Shown one piece after another: positions 18,675-26,577 of a DNA stretch of 64,000 bases. The stretch lies in NCBI GenBank assembly GCA_036350795.1, contig JAZBNV010000038.1, forward strand, positions 5,340 to 69,339, given 5' to 3'. The first letter of the stretch is position 1; every line of letters begins with the position of its first letter. Position numbers and translations under genes: made by a program. The notes under the pieces were generated by a model that worked only from the letters and a program-made list of their open reading frames with translations, was not told the origin of the DNA and ran no database searches. The DNA comes from JAUVKT01 sp036350795 (GTDB lineage Bacteria; Bacteroidota; Bacteroidia; Bacteroidales; VadinHA17).

Positions 18675-20082
18675 CATATGGAAGAATCTTGACTGGGTAA
18701 GTGTTATAATTTACCTGGTAATGATATTATTCGGCTGGATAAATATCTATGCTGCCGTATATAACGAGGAACATGCAAGTATATTTGACTTTTCGCAGAG
18801 ATATGGCAAGCAATTGCTTTGGATAATTGCAGCTATTATCCTTGCAATAATGGTTATGGTTATTGACAGCAGGTTCTACCTGTTTTTCTCTTATGCCCTT
18901 TATGCCCTGGTTATTTTTTCCCTGGTTCTTGTTCTTGTTATAGGTAAGGAAGTAAACGGAGCAAGATCATGGTTTGAACTGGGATCCTTTGGTTTGCAGC
19001 CAGCAGAATTTGCAAAGTTTGCCACTGTTCTTGCGCTGTCAAGATACCTGAGCGCAAAAGGAAGAAGCCCTGATTCTCTGAAGGTACTTTTCTTTTCGCT
19101 GGTGATTATTTTTGCCCCTGCAATGTTTATTGCTATTCAGCCTGATATGGGATCTGTACTGGTGTATTTTGCCCTGGTGATGGTTTTATTCAGGGAAGGC
19201 ATGTCTCCTTATCTTTTTATTACCGGCATACTGGCAGTTATCCTCTTTATTGCCACCCTACTGGTTGAAACTTACCTGATCTTTATTGTGCTGATTATTA
19301 TTGCGCTTATCCTGTACTTAATGATCTCGAAAGATTTTATAAGGGTAGCCAGGGCTGTTCTTGTTGCTGCGCTTACAGGCGCAGTAGTATACCTGGTTTT
19401 CAGGTTTGTTATAGGTAATTTGCGAATGGAACTGGTACTCCTGACTACTGTTATACTTTCAGGTGCTTCCTTCGCCTATTATATATACAGATTCAAGGCA
19501 TATCCTCTCCTGGTGCTCTATACTTTTTTACTGGGTGCAATGCTTTTTATCTTTACAGTGGATTATGCCTTTAAGAATATCCTCCAACCACACCAGCAGA
19601 CAAGAATTAACGTGGTGCTCGGGATTGAAAGTGACCCCTTTGGCAAGGGCTACAACCTTAACCAGTCAAAGATATCAATAGGCTCAGGTGGATTCTCGGG
19701 AAAAGGCTTTCTGAAGGGAACACAAACCAAGTTTAAGTTTGTACCTGAGCAGGACACAGATTTTATTTTCTGCACTGTTGGCGAGGAATGGGGCTTTATT
19801 GGAACAAGTTTTGTTATTGCCCTGTTTATAATTCTCTTAATAAGGCTTATAATGATAGCTGAGCGTCAAAGGTCGTCTTTTTCAAGAATTTATGGATACG
19901 GAACGGTATCCATATTACTTTTTCATTTTGTAATAAACATAGGTATGACTGTAGGACTGGTTCCTACTATTGGTATTCCCTTACCTTTCTTCAGCTATGG
20001 AGGATCTTCGCTATGGGGATTTACAATTCTTGTTTTTATCTTCCTCAGGCTCGATGCAAGCAGGTCGGAATACCTGGTTTAG
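18658..20082 (+). CDS. rodA: Peptidoglycan glycosyltransferase RodA
   Basis: 474 residues with about ten to twelve membrane helices and the SEDS-family motifs NGARSWFELGSFGLQPAEFAK, AIQPDMGSVLVY, PEQDTDFIF and GIPLPFFSYGGSS. The protein family begins with a short basic stretch followed by an IWKNLDW-like segment. In this frame no ATG exists before that segment, so the TTG at 18658 is the best start; it overlaps mrdA by 17 bases. The first in-frame ATG is about 20 codons further on, inside the first membrane helix. RodA polymerises lipid II in partnership with PBP2. The C-terminus overlaps the convergent AcpH-like gene by four bases. Confidence 0.94.
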   Translation: MQRRINIWKNLDWVSVIIYLVMILFGWINIYAAVYNEEHASIFDFSQRYGKQLLWIIAAIILAIMVMVIDSRFYLFFSYALYALVIFSLVLVLVIGKEVNGARSWFELGSFGLQPAEFAKFATVLALSRYLSAKGRSPDSLKVLFFSLVIIFAPAMFIAIQPDMGSVLVYFALVMVLFREGMSPYLFITGILAVILFIATLLVETYLIFIVLIIIALILYLMISKDFIRVARAVLVAALTGAVVYLVFRFVIGNLRMELVLLTTVILSGASFAYYIYRFKAYPLLVLYTFLLGAMLFIFTVDYAFKNILQPHQQTRINVVLGIESDPFGKGYNLNQSKISIGSGGFSGKGFLKGTQTKFKFVPEQDTDFIFCTVGEEWGFIGTSFVIALFIILLIRLIMIAERQRSSFSRIYGYGTVSILLFHFVINIGMTVGLVPTIGIPLPFFSYGGSSLWGFTILVFIFLRLDASRSEYLV

Positions 20083-20690
20083 AATGGTATGGTTAGCCTG
20101 TGGGATAACTGTATATCGAAATCGTTCTCAACCATTTCTATGAGTTGAGGAAAAAATTCCATAAAATCATCATTTAGCGAGTAGTAGTTCTTCTTAAAGG
20201 TCTTAATTGCATAGCGTGCTTCATTGGGAAGGCTGGTTCTCCTGCTCATTGCCCTGAATACAGATTTCAGACCTTTATTGGTACGGTACGACTCAATCCA
20301 GTTATTTATTATAAAGAACGGAATCCTGTCTTTCACTTTCTCAGGCAGAATGTTATAGTTGTTTACCATTGCCCTGTAAAACTGGTAAGTAACACTTTCA
20401 ATCGGTCTGCGCGAAAAAAAATCCCATTCTTTTGTCAGGAAATGATCATAGAGGATATCTGTAACCACACCTGCATATTTGTGGTACTTTTTAGAAAAGA
20501 GAATCTTGGAGCGATGCACAACGGGATGCCTGTCGGTAAAATCATCGATACGCCTGTGTATTATTATTCCTTTCCTGATCAGTTCAGGATACTTGAGGTA
20601 GTCGCGCCCTTTAACATAATCGCCGATATAATTGCCGATAATTATTTCATCCGAATCGCCGGACAGATATATATGAGCGAGCACATTCAT
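20079..20690 (-). CDS. AcpH-like (DUF479) acyl-carrier-protein phosphodiesterase family protein
   Basis: 203 residues. The start MNVLAHIYLSG, then GNYIGDYVKGRDY and GIIIHRRIDDFTDRHPVVHRSK, are marks of the AcpH/DUF479 family, an HD-like helical fold whose E. coli member removes 4'-phosphopantetheine from holo-ACP. The Asp and His residues of HRRIDDFTD are candidates for metal binding. It is convergent with rodA and overlaps its end by four bases. Whether it is an ACP hydrolase here is inferred from family membership only. Confidence 0.85.
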   Translation of the reverse strand: MNVLAHIYLSGDSDEIIIGNYIGDYVKGRDYLKYPELIRKGIIIHRRIDDFTDRHPVVHRSKILFSKKYHKYAGVVTDILYDHFLTKEWDFFSRRPIESVTYQFYRAMVNNYNILPEKVKDRIPFFIINNWIESYRTNKGLKSVFRAMSRRTSLPNEARYAIKTFKKNYYSLNDDFMEFFPQLIEMVENDFDIQLSHRLTIPF

Positions 20691-20873
20691 TCAGCCTTTA
20701 CCTTATATTACGTTGAAATTACGTATTTGTTTTTTACCTCCCTAATATTTTCTTTAACATATTTACACCCCTTACAGGGGGAGAGCTCAAGTTTCAGATA
20801 AACAGTACAATACAATAGTTGTGCCATAATAAAAAAAATGAGAAAAATCATCTCATTATACCACCATATTTTT

Positions 20874-20881
20874 TAAATTTG
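20874..20881 (+). promoter_or_regulatory. Candidate -7 element upstream of the cDPGS-like gene
   Basis: TAAATTTG matches TAnnTTTG 58 bases upstream of the ATG; no good -33 box is seen. A 7-bp inverted repeat (AATGAGA at 20837, TCTCATT at 20851) lies just upstream and might be an operator. A ribosome-binding-like AAGAAAGGA precedes the ATG. Confidence 0.35.
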
Positions 20882-20938
20882 AGTTTTCTATTTTACAGAG
20901 TCAGTAAAATCAATAAATAATTAAGAAAGGAAATTATT

Positions 20939-22276
20939 ATGGCAAAGAAAAACGTCATTATTATCGGTGCTGCCGGCAGGGATTTTCACAATTTTAATAC
21001 TTATTTCAGGGGAAATGAGGATTACAATGTAGTAGCTTTTACTGCTGCCCAGATTCCCGATATAGATGGAAGAAAGTATCCTGCCGAGCTTGCCGGTGAT
21101 CTTTATCCTGAAGGAATACCTATTTATGCAGAAGAAAGCCTTGTTGGGCTGATTAAGGAGCTCAAGGTTGATGATTGTGTATTTTCATACAGCGACGTAA
21201 CCTACCAGAAAGTTATGGCTGTAAGTGCCATTGTCAATGCTGCAGGTGCAAATTTCGTCTTGCTTGGCCATAAGGACACTATGGTTAAAAGCACCAAGCC
21301 TGTTATAGCTGTTGGTGCAATACGTACCGGCTGCGGGAAGAGCCAGACCTCCAGGAGAGTGATCGAGCTTCTTATGGCAAAGGGACTAAAGGTTGTTGCG
21401 GTTCGTCACCCAATGCCTTACGGTGACCTGGTTGCTCAGAAAGTTCAGAGGTTTGCCGAGCTTGGTGATCTGAAAAAGCACAAGTGTACCATTGAAGAAA
21501 TGGAGGAATATGAACCACATGTAGTAAGAGGAAACGTAATTTATGCAGGGGTTGACTATGAAGCCATCCTCCGGGCAGCTGAGAAGGATCCTGCCGGTTG
21601 TGATGTTGTGTTATGGGATGGTGGTAATAACGATTTCCCCTTCTATAAGCCAGACCTTACGATTACGGTGGCAGATCCGCACAGGGCCGGGCATGAGCTT
21701 AAATATTACCCGGGAGAAGTAACACTCCGGATTGCTGATGTTGTTGTAATAAACAAGATGGATAGTGCTGCACCCGAAGATATCCAGACAGTAAGGGAAA
21801 GTATTGAGAAGGTCGCTCCCGGTGCTATTGTGGTTGACGGTGCCTCACCTATTAAGGTTGATGATCCTTCGCTTATAAAAGGAAAGAGAGTACTGGTGGT
21901 TGAAGATGGACCGACACTTACCCACGGAGAGATGAAACTTGGTGCAGGTGTTGTTGCCGCCCGTAAGTTCGGGGCAGCTGAACTGGTCGACCCAAGGCCT
22001 TATACAGTTGGCAAACTATCTGAGACCTTCGAGATATATCCGAATATTGGTACTCTGCTTCCTGCAATGGGATACGGAGAAGAACAGCTGAAGGATCTTG
22101 AGACGACAATCAATAATACTGATTGTGATGCCGTTGTTATTGGTACTCCGATTGATCTGAACAGGATAATAAAAATAAAGAAACCTAACACAAGGGTTTA
22201 TTACGACCTGCAGGAAATTGGAAACCCAAATCTTGAAGAGGTAATCGACGATTTTGTTAAAAAACATAAGCTATAA
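20939..22276 (+). CDS. Cyclic 2,3-diphosphoglycerate synthetase-like P-loop protein
   Basis: 445 residues. The N-terminal part is Rossmann-like (NVIIIGAAGRDFHNFNTYFRG) and the middle holds a P-loop of the SIMIBI type (AVGAIRTGCGKSQTSR, near 127-135) followed by VVAVRHPMPYGDL, LWDGGNNDFPFYKPDL and VVINKMDSA, which resembles a nucleotide-base specificity motif. This set matches proteins annotated as cyclic 2,3-diphosphoglycerate synthetase, known from methanogens where cDPG is a thermoprotectant; bacterial members are generally uncharacterised. It stands alone with its own upstream region and terminator. Neighbouring glycolysis-linked pgi and gpsA are on the opposite strand. Confidence 0.75.
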   Translation: MAKKNVIIIGAAGRDFHNFNTYFRGNEDYNVVAFTAAQIPDIDGRKYPAELAGDLYPEGIPIYAEESLVGLIKELKVDDCVFSYSDVTYQKVMAVSAIVNAAGANFVLLGHKDTMVKSTKPVIAVGAIRTGCGKSQTSRRVIELLMAKGLKVVAVRHPMPYGDLVAQKVQRFAELGDLKKHKCTIEEMEEYEPHVVRGNVIYAGVDYEAILRAAEKDPAGCDVVLWDGGNNDFPFYKPDLTITVADPHRAGHELKYYPGEVTLRIADVVVINKMDSAAPEDIQTVRESIEKVAPGAIVVDGASPIKVDDPSLIKGKRVLVVEDGPTLTHGEMKLGAGVVAARKFGAAELVDPRPYTVGKLSETFEIYPNIGTLLPAMGYGEEQLKDLETTINNTDCDAVVIGTPIDLNRIIKIKKPNTRVYYDLQEIGNPNLEEVIDDFVKKHKL

Positions 22277-22300
22277 GATAAACCATGGAATAAAAGAATG

Positions 22301-22335
22301 CAGGAACGTGATGCTTCACGTTCCTGTTTTTTTTA
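22301..22335 (+). terminator. Rho-independent terminator after the cDPGS-like gene
   Basis: CAGGAACGTGA (22301-22311) and TCACGTTCCTG (22316-22326) form a perfect 11-bp stem with a four-base loop, followed by a run of eight T. Confidence 0.95.
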
Positions 22336-22359
22336 ATCAACTCTCCACTCTCAGCTTCT

Positions 22360-23643
22360 TCAATACCCTTCTTTCCCGAGGAGTCTGAACATATTGGTTT
22401 TATAGGCCTCAACCCCGGGCTGATCGAAGGGATTAACCCCAAGCACGTATCCACTTACGGCACAGGATATTTCGAAGAAATACATCAATTCTCCGATGGC
22501 ATGCTCTTTCAGCTCCCGGAGCTCAATCCTTATAACAGGTACTCCTCCGTCAACATGAGCCATTATAGTTCCTTCCTCGGCCTTTTTATTTACCTCCGAG
22601 AGGCTTTTGCCTGCGATATAATTAAGTTTATCAGTATCAGCCTGGTCAAAGGGGATAAGAACCTTCTCGTCAGTATTATTTACAGAAAGGACCGTTTCAA
22701 AAATAAATCGCTGCCCGTCCTGGATATACTGTCCCAGCGAGTGCAGGTCGGTTGTGAGGCTGGCAGATGCCGGGAATATTCCCTTACCATCCTTTCCTTC
22801 ACTTTCACCAAAGAGCTGCTTCCACCACTCGGCCAGGTAATGAAGCCCGGGTTCATAATTTACCAGCATCTCAACTGAATAGCCCTTCTGAAGAAGTATA
22901 TTTCTGAGTGCGGCATATGAAAGTGCCGGATTTGTAAGGGGATTATTATTATCGCGGGTAACAGCCGCTATCTCTGCCGCGCCCTCAATTAAGCTGTTAA
23001 TGTTGAATCCTGCAGTTGCAACAGGAAGTAATCCAACCGGGGTAAGAACTGAATACCTTCCGCCAATATTATCAGGAATAATATAGGATTCATAGCCCTC
23101 CCTGTCGGCCATTTCCCTGAGAGCCCCCCGGCTGCTGTCGGTTATTGCAACAATGTGCGAAGAAATATTGTTCTTCCCGAGGTTTTCTGTGAGTAGATCT
23201 TTTAATAACCTGAAAGCCAGTGCAGGCTCGGTGGTTGTTCCTGATTTGGATATTACTATGATATTAAAAGCCTTGCCTTCCAGTAAGGAGATCAGTTTTG
23301 AATGGTAACTCTCGCTCAGGTGGTGGCCTGCAAAAAGAACCTGGTGCTGAGCCTTTGCAAAAGGATCTGAGAGTGCCTCTATTACTGCTTTTGAGCCGAG
23401 GTAGGAGCCCCCTATTCCAACTACTACAGAAATAGCTGCCTGCGACCTGAGTCTTTCGGCTGTTTTGTTTATCCTGGCAGTCAGCAATGCTGAGTCTTCA
23501 GGTAAGGTAATCCATCCAAGGAAATCGTTTCCCTTGCCTTTACCCGAAAGCAGATGCTCCAGTTGTGTTTTTGCATTTTTTTGCCCGTGTGCAATCTCTT
23601 TTTCACTTACGAATTTCAGGCAGTTGCTGTAATCAATCCACAT
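22360..23643 (-). CDS. pgi: Glucose-6-phosphate isomerase
   Basis: 427 residues, somewhat shorter than the 440-450 usual in this short bacterial Pgi group. Family marks include VVVGIGGSYLGSKAV, VISKSGTTTEPALAFR, the signature GGRYSVLTPVGLLPVA and, near the C-terminus, NPFDQPGVEAYK containing the conserved Lys. It interconverts glucose-6-phosphate and fructose-6-phosphate. The start lies ten bases after the gpsA stop, and gpsA-pgi adjacency is common in Bacteroidota, so they likely share a transcript. Confidence 0.95.
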   Translation of the reverse strand: MWIDYSNCLKFVSEKEIAHGQKNAKTQLEHLLSGKGKGNDFLGWITLPEDSALLTARINKTAERLRSQAAISVVVGIGGSYLGSKAVIEALSDPFAKAQHQVLFAGHHLSESYHSKLISLLEGKAFNIIVISKSGTTTEPALAFRLLKDLLTENLGKNNISSHIVAITDSSRGALREMADREGYESYIIPDNIGGRYSVLTPVGLLPVATAGFNINSLIEGAAEIAAVTRDNNNPLTNPALSYAALRNILLQKGYSVEMLVNYEPGLHYLAEWWKQLFGESEGKDGKGIFPASASLTTDLHSLGQYIQDGQRFIFETVLSVNNTDEKVLIPFDQADTDKLNYIAGKSLSEVNKKAEEGTIMAHVDGGVPVIRIELRELKEHAIGELMYFFEISCAVSGYVLGVNPFDQPGVEAYKTNMFRLLGKEGY

Positions 23644-23653
23644 TTTGTAGTGT

Positions 23654-24670
23654 TTATTTTAGTATCGAGGTTATATTTTTGATCCCTTTTGAAGGGCTTA
23701 GTCCACTGTAAAGTATTTCATAAACTGCGTCAGCAATTGGTATTCTGGCTCCAAGATCCCGGTTTATTATATTTATACATGCCGATGCATAATAACCTTC
23801 AGCCACCATTGTCATATTGAGCAATGCAGATTCCACCGAAGCACCTTTGCCAAGCATATTCCCGAGCATCCTGTTACGGCTGAATTGTGAATAAGCTGTA
23901 ACAAGCAGATCGCCCAGGTAAGCTGATGATGTAATGTTCCGTTTTTTCTTATAGACCTTCTTTATAAATCTTTTTATCTCCCTGGCAGAATTCGAAAGCA
24001 AAACAGCCTGGAAGTTATCGCCATAGCCAAGGCCGTGGGCAATACCCATTGCTATTGCATAGATATTCTTCAATACGGCAGCATATTCGGTACCAAAAAT
24101 ATCGTTCGACAGAACTGTATTAAGGTAATGTGTTGATAGCAACTTTGATACACTTAATGCTTTTTCCTGTTTCAGTGCTGCTACTGTAAGATACGAGAGT
24201 TTCTCCATTGCTATCTCTTCTGCATGCGTGGGTCCGGAAAGGACTACCAGGTTATTATAGGGGACAGCATACTGTTTATGCAAAAACTCTCCAACAATGG
24301 TGTTATTTTCAGGTACTATCCCTTTTATTGCAGTGCAAACGGTTTTACGGGAAATATCTGTTGTCATATCAGCAAGAGAGCTTTTAAGAAAGGCAGAAGG
24401 GATAACGAATATTATTGTTTCGGCCGCTTCGGCCGCTTCGTTTATATTATTGGTAAGATAAAGCAGGTCAGGGTTGAAATCAACACTGCTCAGGTACCTG
24501 GGGTTATGATTATGCAATGCCAGGTGTTCCAATATTTCCGGTTCACGTATGTACCAGGCAATCCTGCTGCAGTTTTCGGAAAGCAGCTTAACTATACCGC
24601 TTGCCCAGCTACCGGATCCGATTACAGCAATGTCGGCTTTTTTTGCTACCATCAGACAAATTTTGCCCAA
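23654..24670 (-). CDS. gpsA: Glycerol-3-phosphate dehydrogenase [NAD(P)+]
   Basis: Up to 338 residues. The dinucleotide-binding motif is AVIGSGSWASGIVKLL; further marks are FVIPSAFLKSSL, LSGPTHAEEI, the catalytic-Lys region AVLKNIYAIAMGIAHGLGYGDN and the late MVAEGYYAS. It makes sn-glycerol-3-phosphate for phospholipid synthesis. The first ATG is at 24670; an alternative ATG six codons in (24652, MVAKKADIAV) fits homologue starts better and cannot be excluded. A lysyl-tRNA synthetase gene often precedes gpsA in relatives but is absent here; instead an inverted-repeat element begins eleven bases upstream. Confidence 0.94.
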   Translation of the reverse strand: MGKICLMVAKKADIAVIGSGSWASGIVKLLSENCSRIAWYIREPEILEHLALHNHNPRYLSSVDFNPDLLYLTNNINEAAEAAETIIFVIPSAFLKSSLADMTTDISRKTVCTAIKGIVPENNTIVGEFLHKQYAVPYNNLVVLSGPTHAEEIAMEKLSYLTVAALKQEKALSVSKLLSTHYLNTVLSNDIFGTEYAAVLKNIYAIAMGIAHGLGYGDNFQAVLLSNSAREIKRFIKKVYKKKRNITSSAYLGDLLVTAYSQFSRNRMLGNMLGKGASVESALLNMTMVAEGYYASACINIINRDLGARIPIADAVYEILYSGLSPSKGIKNITSILK

Positions 24671-24680
24671 AGGTAAGAAA

Positions 24681-24826
24681 AAGGGGGTGTATCAAAAGTC
24701 AAAAAATTGCAATTTTTTGACTTTTAAAAGCCACGGGCCATAAAATATTATTCAGATACTAAGCATTATAAAAATCATCATGATCAGGCAGGACTACAAA
24801 AGGGTGGCTTTTGATACACCCCCCTT
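24681..24826. repeat. Inverted-repeat element with a nested 32-bp perfect palindrome
   Basis: Outer ends AAGGGGGTGTATCAAAAG (24681-24698) and CTTTTGATACACCCCCC (24807 on) are inverse of each other. Inside the left end, bases 24694-24725 form a perfect 32-base palindrome centred on TTGCAA. A third pair, AAAAGCCAC near 24726 and GTGGCTTTT near 24805, is nested. The outer ends resemble those of the GAGGCTGTCTCAAAAG family (13 of 16 positions), so the two are probably related. It lies between the GIN gene and gpsA on the minus strand and may also terminate the former. Confidence 0.8.
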
Positions 24827-24851
24827 CTATAAAGGGAGTATATAGTGGTGA

Positions 24852-25571
24852 TTATTTTTTTACAACATCGCCTGCACTTGATGATCTTGCATCAACTCTT
24901 TCAGGGTTTCCACGGTAATAAATGTCGCCTGCACTGCTTGCTCTTGCGTAAAGCCGTTTTGTTACTGTTATTTTTACATCACCTGCACTGGATGCTTTAA
25001 TATCAGCTTCATCCACAGTAAGCTCATAAGCTTTTATATCGCCTGCACTACTTGTACTGGCTTCCATATAATCTGCCTCACCGCTTAAGGTAATGTCTCC
25101 TGAGCTGGATGTGGAAAGGTCAAGATTTTTAGCATATACCTCGAGTTTTACGTCGCCTGCACTGCTTGTTCTTATTTTAAGATTTTCTGATTTAACCGGG
25201 GTCTGGCCTATTACATCGCCTGCACTAGAGGCACTTATATAGTCAATATCCTTCATGGTAACATGAACGATTCTCTTTTCGGCTTTCAGTATATTAATCT
25301 TGTCAAAGTAAACTTTCAGGACGCCATCATCAACCTCGGTAACGATGTGTTCTATGATATTATCGTCGGCTTCCACCACTACTTCAAACTTATTACCCTG
25401 GCTCAGGTAGATGTCGATGGAAGTTGCGGTTTTAACACCGGTAAAATCCTTCAGGTCTCTTGTTTCCTTTGTTACAACACCACTTCCGGTAATTCTCATT
25501 CTCTGTGCACTTGCTGTTGCAAGTGTGCCAAGAGCAAGAACAACTACTAATAATACTTTAAGACTTCTCAT
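24852..25571 (-). CDS. Secreted GIN-domain (DUF2807) protein with SSAGD repeats
   Basis: 239 residues with a signal peptide (LKVLLVVVLALGTLATASAQ). The mature part fits the head-GIN/DUF2807 family of putative adhesins: VTKETRDLKDFTGVKTATSIDIYLSQG followed by a right-handed beta-helix. The motif SSAGD or SSSGD appears seven to eight times at irregular spacing of roughly 14-25 residues from about 116 to the C-terminus, each likely a turn of the helix. Function in this family is unknown; surface or periplasmic location is inferred from the signal peptide. It is flanked on both sides by inverted-repeat elements. Confidence 0.85.
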   Translation of the reverse strand: MRSLKVLLVVVLALGTLATASAQRMRITGSGVVTKETRDLKDFTGVKTATSIDIYLSQGNKFEVVVEADDNIIEHIVTEVDDGVLKVYFDKINILKAEKRIVHVTMKDIDYISASSAGDVIGQTPVKSENLKIRTSSAGDVKLEVYAKNLDLSTSSSGDITLSGEADYMEASTSSAGDIKAYELTVDEADIKASSAGDVKITVTKRLYARASSAGDIYYRGNPERVDARSSSAGDVVKK

Positions 25572-25635
25572 TTTTCCTGTTTTTTGGTTTCTGACAATTT
25601 ATTCTAAAGACACAAAAAAATATAATGTGCTGCAT

Positions 25636-25692
25636 AAAAAAAAAGAGGGTATATCAAAAGTCAATAAATCATGATCTTTTGACACATCCTCC
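25636..25692 (-). terminator. Inverted repeat acting as probable terminator of the superoxide dismutase gene
   Basis: GAGGGTATATCAAAAG (from 25645) is imperfectly inverse to CTTTTGACACATCCTC (to 25692). Read on the minus strand the hairpin is followed by nine T. Its arms resemble the ends of the 24681 element, suggesting that these repeats double as terminators. Confidence 0.65.
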
Positions 25693-25712
25693 TTCCGGTA
25701 AGTATTGCAAAC

Positions 25713-26444
25713 TTACAAGGCTTTTACTGCCTTCTCATATCTTTTGCTTACAGCATCCCAGTTAACTACTTTCCAGAATGAGCTTATATAATCGCCTCTT
25801 TTATTCTGGTATTTGAGGTAATAGGCGTGCTCCCATACATCAAGAGCCAGAAGCGGAAAACCTTTTACTTCAGATACGTCCATCATCGGGTTGTCCTGGT
25901 TTGCTGTACTGCTAACCTTAAGGCTGCCATCCTGTGCGAGCACCAGCCATGCCCATCCGCTGCCAAACCTGGTGGCTGCAGCATTGCTGAATTCTTCCCT
26001 GAAACTGTCAAATGATCCGAATGCTTCATCAATGGCCCTGGCCAGTTGTTTTGACAATGAAGTTTTCTCCGGCGTCATATTGTTCCAGAAGAGTGTGTGG
26101 TTATAAAGGCCCCCGCCATTATTCCTTATTGCTGCAGGAAGATCAGATATTCCTGAGAAAAGCTGTTCAAGGGGCATATTGTCGTATTGTGTGCCTTTTA
26201 CTGCAGCTATAAACTTATTATAATAGCCACGGTGATGCCTGTCGTAGTGAATCTCCATAGTCATGCTGTCGATGTAAGGTTCAAGAGCATCGTATGAATA
26301 TGGCAGTTCAGGAAAACTATAATCTTCTAAGTTTTCTCCACTGGAATCTGAATAGTATAATTTATCAGAAGCCAGCAGCCTGGTTGGGATTGCGCTGGCT
26401 GCTATACCAAGTCCCATAGCATTTATAAACTTTCTTCGGTTCAT
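25713..26444 (-). CDS. Fe/Mn superoxide dismutase with Tat-type signal peptide
   Basis: 243 residues. The N-terminus MNRRKFINAMGLGIAASAIP is a Tat-like signal (RRKFI, then a hydrophobic stretch ending near RLLA). The rest is a complete Fe/Mn SOD: FPELPYSYDALEPYID, first metal His66 in MEIHYDRHH, second His in NHTLFWNNM, then Asp and His in LDVWEHAYYLKY. It disproportionates superoxide. Most SODs of this family are cytosolic; the signal implies export of a folded, metal-loaded enzyme to the periplasm. Metal choice (Fe, Mn or cambialistic) is not decided here. It seems monocistronic, with a hairpin terminator at 25636. Confidence 0.92.
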   Translation of the reverse strand: MNRRKFINAMGLGIAASAIPTRLLASDKLYYSDSSGENLEDYSFPELPYSYDALEPYIDSMTMEIHYDRHHRGYYNKFIAAVKGTQYDNMPLEQLFSGISDLPAAIRNNGGGLYNHTLFWNNMTPEKTSLSKQLARAIDEAFGSFDSFREEFSNAAATRFGSGWAWLVLAQDGSLKVSSTANQDNPMMDVSEVKGFPLLALDVWEHAYYLKYQNKRGDYISSFWKVVNWDAVSKRYEKAVKAL

Positions 26445-26519
26445 AATATTGTTTTTATTTATTGAACAATCAGATCGAAGAAATGTTTGGGAACAGTCTG
26501 TTTTGAAAAGAATTAAGTA

Positions 26520-26565
26520 CTTCTGTCACCCTTACTCCCTAAGCCCGGGATCGGGATGACAGAAG
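26520..26565 (-). terminator. Inverted repeat downstream of the tricorn gene
   Basis: CTTCTGTCACCC (26520-26531) and GGGATGACAGAAG (26553-26565) pair with one mismatch. It sits 12 bases beyond the tricorn stop on the minus strand and shares the GGGATGACA core of the interspersed repeat family. No strong T run follows, so termination is only a suggestion. Confidence 0.45.
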
Positions 26566-26577
26566 AATTATCAGGCA

